A stretch of 48,447 nt of DNA. Origin: Pseudomonas psychrophila HA-4 (lineage in GTDB: Bacteria; Pseudomonadota; Gammaproteobacteria; Pseudomonadales; Pseudomonadaceae). Positions 43,493 to 48,447 of the stretch are shown here, piece by piece. A program made the position numbers and the translations under genes. The stretch's first letter is position 1; the number at the start of each line of letters is the position of its first letter. The notes beneath the pieces are model-generated. The model saw nothing but the letters and a program-made list of their open reading frames with translations, did no database searches and was not told the origin of the DNA. The stretch covers positions 1 to 48,447 of the forward strand of contig NZ_ALJC01000089.1 of assembly GCF_000282975.1 (NCBI RefSeq). Reading direction: 5' to 3'.

Positions 43493-43617
43493 GTATCACA
43501 AACGTTGGTTTGAGGCGGCGCTTCGGCCACGATTGCATTGACCTCTGGAAATGTATCTCAACCAGCTTCATAAACAAAGCGTCTTGAACGCTATCAGATT
43601 TTGAAAAAGGAACATGT
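43493..43617. promoter_or_regulatory. res: Tn5393 res site and divergent tnpA/tnpR promoters
   Basis: This 125-bp divergent region lies between tnpR (leftward) and tnpA (rightward). In Tn3-family elements of this layout it holds the res subsites bound by TnpR and both promoters. The CTTGAACGCTATCAGA segment near 43583-43598 is AT-richer. Individual subsites cannot be delimited with confidence by eye. Confidence 0.75.
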
Positions 43618-46503
43618 ATGCCGCGTCGCGTCACTCTAACCGATCGGCAGAAAGACGCGCTGTTGCGCTTGCCGACTTCACAGACGGATTTGCTCAAGCA
43701 CTATACGCTGAGTGATGAAGACCTTGGGCATATCAGGCTGCGTCGGCGCGCTCACAACAGGTTCGGCTTCGCCCTGCAATTGTGTGTCCTGCGCTATCCC
43801 GGCCGGGTGCTGGCTCCAGGCGAACTGATCCCTGCAGAGGTCATCGAATTTATCGGAGCGCAGCTTGGCCTGGGTGCCGACGATCTCGTAGACTATGCTG
43901 CCCGCGAGGAAACACGGCACGAGCATCTTGCCGAGTTACGGGGGCTCTACGGCTTCCGCACCTTCTCCGGACGTGGTGCGAGCGAGCTGAAGGAATGGTT
44001 GTTCCGAGAAGCCGAGATGGCGGTGTCGAACGAGGATATCGCCCGTCGCTTCGTAGCCGAGTGCCGACGCACCCGCACTGTCCTTCCCGCGACATCCACG
44101 ATCGAGCGGCTTTGTGCCGCGGCTCTCGTCGATGCCGAGCGACGCATCGAGACGAGGATCGCCAGTCGGCTGCCTATGTCGATCCGAGAACAGTTGCTGG
44201 CATTGCTCGAGGAGACGGCTGATGATCGGGTGACCCGTTTTGTGTGGCTGCGCCAGTTCGAGCCTGGCTCGAACTCTTCGTCGGCCAACCGGCTGCTCGA
44301 CCGGCTCGAATATCTGCAACGCATCGATCTCCCCGAGGATCTGCTTGCCGGCGTTCCTGCCCATCGGGTGACTCGTCTGCGCAGGCAGGGTGAACGGTAT
44401 TATGCCGACGGCATGCGCGATCTCCCGGAGGACAGGCGGCTTGCGATCTTGGCTGTTTGCGTCTCGGAATGGCAGGCGATGTTGGCCGACGCAGTGGTCG
44501 AAACCCACGACCGGATCGTCGGCCGTCTCTACCGTGCTTCGGAGCGTATTTGCCATGCAAAGGTCGCAGACGAAGCGGGGGTGGTGCGTGACACCCTGAA
44601 ATCCTTCGCCGAGATCGGGGGCGCCCTGGTCGATGCACAGGATGATGGCCAGCCGCTGGGCGATGTCATCGCGAGTGGGTCAGGGTGGGACGGCTTAAAA
44701 ACCCTTGTTGCAATGGCAACCAGGCTGACCGCCACCATGGCCGACGATCCGCTCAATCATGTGCTCGACGGTTATCACCGCTTCCGCCGATACGCTCCAC
44801 GCATGTTGCGCCTGCTCGATCTGCGAGCTGCGCCCGTTGCACTGCCGCTTCTGGAAGCGGTGACGGCCCTTCGTACCGGTTTGAACGATGCCGCGATGAC
44901 CAGCTTCTTGCGGCCCAGCTCGAAATGGCATCGCCACCTTCGGGCCCAGAGGGCTGGCGACGCTCGCCTATGGGAGATCGCGGTGCTGTTCCATCTGCGC
45001 GATGCGTTCCGCTCCGGAGATGTCTGGCTTACTAGGTCCCGGCGCTATGGCGATCTGAAACACGCACTCGTTCCGGCACAATCCATCGCGGAAGGCGGTC
45101 GTCTCGCTGTGCCATTGCGGCCGGAGGAATGGCTGGCAGACCGGCAAGCTCGCCTCGACATGCGGTTGCGCGAGCTTGGCCGTGCCGCTCGCGCAGGCAC
45201 GATCCCGGGCGGGTCGATTGAAAACGGCGTTCTGCATATCGAGAAACTCGAAGCCGCCGCGCCGACAGGCGCCGAAGATCTGGTGCTCGATCTCTACAAG
45301 CAGATCCCGCCCACGCGCATCACCGATCTCCTGCTGGAGGTGGATGCGGCGACCGGCTTCACCGAAGCGTTCACCCATCTGCGCACAGGAGCACCCTGCG
45401 CTGACCGGATCGGGCTAATGAACGTTATCTTGGCGGAAGGGATCAACCTCGGCTTGCGCAAAATGGCGGATGCGACAAACACCCACACCTTCTGGGAATT
45501 GATCCGCATTGGACGGTGGCATGTCGAGGGCGAAGCCTATGACCGGGCGCTGGCCATGGTGGTCGAGGCACAGGCAGCGTTACCCATGGCCCGGTTCTGG
45601 GGCATGGGCACGTCGGCTTCGAGCGACGGACAGTTCTTCGTCGCTACAGAGCAAGGTGAGGCCATGAACCTGGTCAACGCGAAATATGGCAATACCCCGG
45701 GCCTGAAAGCCTATAGCCACGTCTCCGACCAATATGCGCCGTTCGCAACCCAGGTGATTCCTGCAACGGCAAGCGAAGCGGCTTACATCCTCGATGGCCT
45801 GCTGATGAACGATGCTGGACGCCATATCCGCGAGCAGTTCACCGACACGGGCGGCTTCACCGATCACGTCTTTGCCGCATGTGCCATTCTCGGCTACCGG
45901 TTCGCTCCGCGCATCCGCGACCTGCCATCCAAACGGCTCTACGCGTTCAATCCGTCGGCCGCCCCGGCGCACCTGCGAGCGTTGATCGGCGGAAAGGTCA
46001 ACCAAGCCATGATCGAGCGCAATTGGCCCGACATCCTGCGCATCGCCGCCACCATTGCTGCCGGGACCGTCGCGCCAAGCCAGATTCTGCGGAAACTCGC
46101 CTCCTATCCGCGGCAGAACGAGCTCGCGACAGCCCTGCGGGAAGTCGGTCGCGTCGAGCGCACCCTGTTCATGATCGACTGGATTCTGGATGCCGAACTC
46201 CAACGGCGTGCCCAGATCGGGCTCAACAAAGGCGAAGCTCATCATGCGCTGAAGCGGGCAATCAGCTTCCACCGCCGCGGTGAAATCCGCGACCGTTCCG
46301 CCGAAGGCCAGCATTACCGCATCGCCGGCATGAATCTGCTCGCCGCCATCATCATCTTCTGGAACACCATGAAGCTCGGCGAGGTCGTTGCAAACCAGAA
46401 ACGCGATGGAAAGCTGCTATCGCCCGATCTCTTGGCCCATGTTTCGCCGCTCGGATGGGAACACATCAATCTCACCGGAGAATATCGCTGGCCAAAGCCT
46501 TAG
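43618..46503 (+). CDS. tnpA: Tn5393 transposase TnpA (Tn3 family)
   Basis: This 961-aa DDE transposase is full length. The N-terminal repeat-binding domain (about 1-300) starts MPRRVTLTDRQKDALLRLPT. The catalytic core has WGMGTSASSDGQFFV (first Asp, about 670), AAYILDGLLMNDAGRHIREQ, GEAHHALKRAISFHRRGEIR and the C-terminal NLLAAIIIFWNTMKLGEVVA. It ends inside the right terminal repeat, as in Tn5393. It binds the long terminal repeats and carries out replicative transposition. Confidence 0.97.
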   Translation: MPRRVTLTDRQKDALLRLPTSQTDLLKHYTLSDEDLGHIRLRRRAHNRFGFALQLCVLRYPGRVLAPGELIPAEVIEFIGAQLGLGADDLVDYAAREETRHEHLAELRGLYGFRTFSGRGASELKEWLFREAEMAVSNEDIARRFVAECRRTRTVLPATSTIERLCAAALVDAERRIETRIASRLPMSIREQLLALLEETADDRVTRFVWLRQFEPGSNSSSANRLLDRLEYLQRIDLPEDLLAGVPAHRVTRLRRQGERYYADGMRDLPEDRRLAILAVCVSEWQAMLADAVVETHDRIVGRLYRASERICHAKVADEAGVVRDTLKSFAEIGGALVDAQDDGQPLGDVIASGSGWDGLKTLVAMATRLTATMADDPLNHVLDGYHRFRRYAPRMLRLLDLRAAPVALPLLEAVTALRTGLNDAAMTSFLRPSSKWHRHLRAQRAGDARLWEIAVLFHLRDAFRSGDVWLTRSRRYGDLKHALVPAQSIAEGGRLAVPLRPEEWLADRQARLDMRLRELGRAARAGTIPGGSIENGVLHIEKLEAAAPTGAEDLVLDLYKQIPPTRITDLLLEVDAATGFTEAFTHLRTGAPCADRIGLMNVILAEGINLGLRKMADATNTHTFWELIRIGRWHVEGEAYDRALAMVVEAQAALPMARFWGMGTSASSDGQFFVATEQGEAMNLVNAKYGNTPGLKAYSHVSDQYAPFATQVIPATASEAAYILDGLLMNDAGRHIREQFTDTGGFTDHVFAACAILGYRFAPRIRDLPSKRLYAFNPSAAPAHLRALIGGKVNQAMIERNWPDILRIAATIAAGTVAPSQILRKLASYPRQNELATALREVGRVERTLFMIDWILDAELQRRAQIGLNKGEAHHALKRAISFHRRGEIRDRSAEGQHYRIAGMNLLAAIIIFWNTMKLGEVVANQKRDGKLLSPDLLAHVSPLGWEHINLTGEYRWPKP

Positions 46504-46536
46504 CGTAGGATTCCGCCCCCTCCCGCAAACGACCCC
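46456..46536 (-). repeat. Right terminal inverted repeat of Tn5393
   Basis: Read leftward from 46536 it begins GGGGTCGTTTGCGGGAGG and matches the left repeat over about 80 bases. The tnpA stop lies inside it. Confidence 0.9.
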
Positions 46537-46551
46537 AATTACGTGGGTCAT
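46537..46551 (-). pseudogene. First five codons of the split usp gene, with right AATTA duplication
   Basis: Leftward from ATG 46551 the codons ATG ACC CAC GTA ATT (MTHVI) run to the transposon edge at 46537. GGAG lies about 11 nt upstream of the ATG. AATTA at 46537-46541 is the right copy of the target duplication. The rest of the gene is at 40225-41061, and its phase is preserved across the insertion. Confidence 0.9.
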
Positions 46552-46565
46552 TGTTGTTCTCCTTC

Positions 46566-48053
46566 TCAGTGGCCCATGAGTTGATCAATGGCGTCAGGTT
46601 TATCGTGAACACCAAAGCGATCCACGATAGTGGCGCTGGCCTCGTTTAAGCCCAGCACTTCGACTTCAGTACCTTCACGGCGGAACTTAATGACTACCTT
46701 GTCCAGGGCTGCAACAGCGGTGATATCCCAGAAGTGTGCACGATTCAGGTCGATGGTTACCTTGTTCAGGGCTTCCTTGAAGTCGAAGGCTGCGACGAAC
46801 TTGTCAGCCGAGCTGAAGAACACCTGACCGGTGACGTTATAGCTACGATGCTCGCCGGCTTCGTCCAGCGAAGAACTGATCGCCATGTAATGGCCAACCT
46901 TGTTGGCGAAGAACATCGCAGCCAGTAGCACGCCGGCTAACACGCCGAAGGCCAGGTTGTGGGTGGCCACCACGACCACCACGGTGACGACCATGACAAT
47001 GTTGGTCGACAACGGATGCTTCTTCAGGTTGCGCAGCGAATCCCAACTGAAGGTGCCGATGGACACCATGATCATCACTGCCACCAGCGCAGCCATTGGG
47101 ATCTGCTTCAGCCAGTCGCCGAGGAAAACCACCATCAGCAGCAGAAATACGCCTGCGGCAAGAGACGACAGGCGAGAACGACCGCCGGATTTCACGTTAA
47201 TGATCGACTGACCAATCATCGCGCAGCCAGCCATACCGCCGATCAGACCCGAAGCAATGTTGGCCACGCCCTGGCCCTTGCACTCGCGGTTCTTGTCACT
47301 CGGGGTGTCGGTCAGGTCGTCGACAATGGTCGCGGTCATCATCGACTCCAACAGACCGACCACAGCCAGTGCTGCCGAATAAGGAAAGATGATGGCCAGC
47401 GTCTCGAATGTCAGCGGCACATCAGGCCAGAGGAAGATCGGTAGCGTATCCGGCAGTTCACCCATATCACCGACCGTGCGGATATCCAGACCAACCGACA
47501 TGGCGACGGCGGTCAGCACGATGATGCACACCAGCGGCGATGGGATGAGCTTGCCGATCTTGGGGACATAGGGGAACAGATAGATGATGCCGAGGCCTGC
47601 GGCTGTCATGGCGTAGACGTGCCAGGTGACATTAGTCAGCTCGGGCAGCTGAGCCATGAAAATCAGGATCGCCAGTGCATTGACAAAACCGGTCACCACC
47701 GAGCGCGAGACGAAGCGCATCAGCGATCCGAGCTTCAGGTAGCCAGCAGCAATTTGTAGCACGCCACATAGCAGCGTGGCGGCCAGCAGATATTCAAGAC
47801 CATGGTTCTTGACCAGAGTCACCATCAGCAGTGCCATGGCACCCGTTGCGGCCGAAATCATGCCTGGGCGGCCACCGACAAAGGCGATCACCACAGCGAT
47901 ACAGAAAGAGGCGTAAAGGCCGACCTTAGGGTCAACGCCAGCAATGATCGAGAAGGCGATGGCTTCAGGGATTAGGGCCAGTGCGACCACAAGACCGGCG
48001 AGGATGTCGCCACGGATGTTGGATAACCAGGTTTGTTTTAACGAGTGGAGCAT
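46566..48053 (-). CDS. SulP-family anion transporter with STAS domain
   Basis: This 495-aa inner-membrane protein has the SulP pattern: [20 protein letters not shown] (about 16-35), [20 protein letters not shown] (about 42-61, the SulP signature), and [37 protein letters not shown] (about 270-289) lies in the core. The C-terminal STAS domain (about 385-495) contains [20 protein letters not shown]. Substrates in the family are sulfate, bicarbonate or similar anions. I start at ATG 48053. It leads the operon with usp, the DksA-like gene and the SdiA-regulated-like gene; the transposon now separates it from the last three. Confidence 0.92.
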   Translation of the reverse strand: MLHSLKQTWLSNIRGDILAGLVVALALIPEAIAFSIIAGVDPKVGLYASFCIAVVIAFVGGRPGMISAATGAMALLMVTLVKNHGLEYLLAATLLCGVLQIAAGYLKLGSLMRFVSRSVVTGFVNALAILIFMAQLPELTNVTWHVYAMTAAGLGIIYLFPYVPKIGKLIPSPLVCIIVLTAVAMSVGLDIRTVGDMGELPDTLPIFLWPDVPLTFETLAIIFPYSAALAVVGLLESMMTATIVDDLTDTPSDKNRECKGQGVANIASGLIGGMAGCAMIGQSIINVKSGGRSRLSSLAAGVFLLLMVVFLGDWLKQIPMAALVAVMIMVSIGTFSWDSLRNLKKHPLSTNIVMVVTVVVVVATHNLAFGVLAGVLLAAMFFANKVGHYMAISSSLDEAGEHRSYNVTGQVFFSSADKFVAAFDFKEALNKVTIDLNRAHFWDITAVAALDKVVIKFRREGTEVEVLGLNEASATIVDRFGVHDKPDAIDQLMGH

Positions 48054-48403
48054 CAGAATTCCCAAGGCAATGGATCGCGCAGCACAGCATGGCGCAGGCC
48101 AAGTGCAGCTGGTCGATACGAGGTCAAATGTCGGATGTAGAGGAGCTGTGGCGGGTGTTAAAACCTAAAGCACAGCAGAAAGCGACCGCTGGCAGAGCAA
48201 GCAGTCACAGATGATGCGGGGGGGCGAAGCGCTATGGCGGCGTAGGCAGCCAGATCATGTTTTGCAGGGTAAGCATGAGGTCTTATCGAGTGTCTTTAGT
48301 AACTCAATGGCCGCAACAGTCTACAGGAAGAGGGCAATTTCTGCGAGTCACCCCCGGACTAGGGCGTCCTGTTTGGATGTCAGCCTGAGCTATACCCTAA
48401 CTG
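48054..48403. promoter_or_regulatory. Upstream region of the sulP operon
   Basis: About 350 bp lie between sulP and the Tn402-type end. I see no supported gene in it; the short open frames lack recognisable domains. It should hold the sulP promoter, but no clear boxes can be given. Confidence 0.4.
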
Positions 48404-48447
48404 TGTCATTTTCAGAAGACGACTGCACCAGTTGATTGGGCGTAATG
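48404..48447 (+). mobile_element. Terminal inverted repeat of a Tn402/Tn5053-family transposon or class 1 integron end
   Basis: The 25 bases from TGTCATTTTCAGAAGACG to CTGCAC at 48404-48428 are the terminal repeat (IRi/IRt type) of Tn402/Tn5053-family elements. The next bases, CAGTTGATTGGGCGTAATG, continue the sequence typical of that end, for example beside class 1 integrons and mer transposons. The outer TGTCA faces left, so the element extends right, beyond the window. Confidence 0.85.

Larger units (their letters stand above)
41067..46536. mobile_element. Tn5393: Complete Tn5393-type transposon (strB, strA, tnpR, tnpA) without IS1133
   Basis: The 5,470-bp element is bounded by about 80-bp inverted repeats that both begin GGGGTCGTTTGCGGGAG, at 41067 on the left and, inverted, at 46536 on the right. 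Inside are tnpA reading right, tnpR reading left and strA-strB reading left. This is the Tn5393 order. The IS1133 copy that sits between tnpR and strA in the original Erwinia element is absent: tnpR and strA are only 65 bp apart. The length fits Tn5393 (about 6.7 kb) minus IS1133 (about 1.2 kb). Both ends and both transposition genes look intact, so the element should still be able to move. It confers streptomycin resistance. Confidence 0.96.

Overview
The window reads as accessory DNA of a Pseudomonas plasmid. The evidence is a TrfA-type replication initiator with iterons on both sides, remnants of a VirB-type conjugation locus, a Pseudomonas-style REP palindrome at 30380-30407, and Pseudomonas-like codon use and protein families. 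That it is a plasmid rather than an integrated element is an inference from the replicon. The strA-strB transposon suggests a strain from an environment with streptomycin exposure, such as plants, soil or water, but this is not proven.

Layout. (1) 1-2300: replication region. It has a candidate unwinding element of three GTTTAA repeats, four iterons and a DnaA-like box beside repA (trfA-like), then a small XRE regulator and three more iterons. A frameshifted integrase remnant follows. (2) 2689-14776: a defence island built around a type I restriction-modification operon. Its order is a small DUF4258-like gene, a large HsdM/HsdS-like hybrid with degenerate methylase motifs, an attenuator-like pair of overlapping hairpins, hsdM with an extra N-terminal domain, hsdS, a COG2958/HrgA-like protein with a PD-(D/E)xK-like signature, an AlbA_2/Schlafen-type protein, and hsdR. 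A convergent Abi-alpha (DUF4393) gene closes it. (3) 15102-22015: plasmid or island housekeeping. An inovirus-Gp2/YagK-YfjJ protein is followed by a leftward operon (glycine-zipper zinc ribbon, DUF932, YqaJ nuclease, RDF-like protein, RadC) and a rightward pair (55-aa ORF plus DUF3987/YfjI). (4) 22155-24765: two small leftward genes, operator-like palindromes, and a coupled pair of a HEPN-like protein and a tyrosine recombinase.

(5) 24818-28060: wreckage. A Tn3-family transposon end with the 3' part of tnpA abuts broken virB10, virB11, virB1, trbM and phospholipase-D nuclease genes. (6) 28065-35952: an apparently intact catabolic and uptake locus. A LysR regulator is divergent from an amino-acid-type ABC transporter, an M14/DUF2817 hydrolase, a Rieske oxygenase and its flavin/2Fe-2S reductase. 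The parts suggest import of a small nitrogenous compound, hydrolysis, then oxidative demethylation or hydroxylation; the substrate cannot be named. (7) 35959-38833: decayed genes (LysR pseudogene, a 207-bp element with Tn3-type inverted repeats, 5'-truncated relE, iorA with an altered C-terminus, N-truncated old yellow enzyme). (8) 38858-48053: a leftward operon sulP - usp - dksA/traR-like - SdiA-regulated-like. Its usp gene is split after codon 5 by a complete Tn5393-type transposon (tnpA, tnpR, strA, strB), with a perfect AATTA target duplication. (9) 48404-48447: the terminal inverted repeat of a Tn402/Tn5053-family element that continues past the window.

The best candidates for something undescribed are the expanded type I RM operon, the HEPN-like/recombinase module with its 16-bp palindrome, and the Rieske/M14/ABC catabolic locus.
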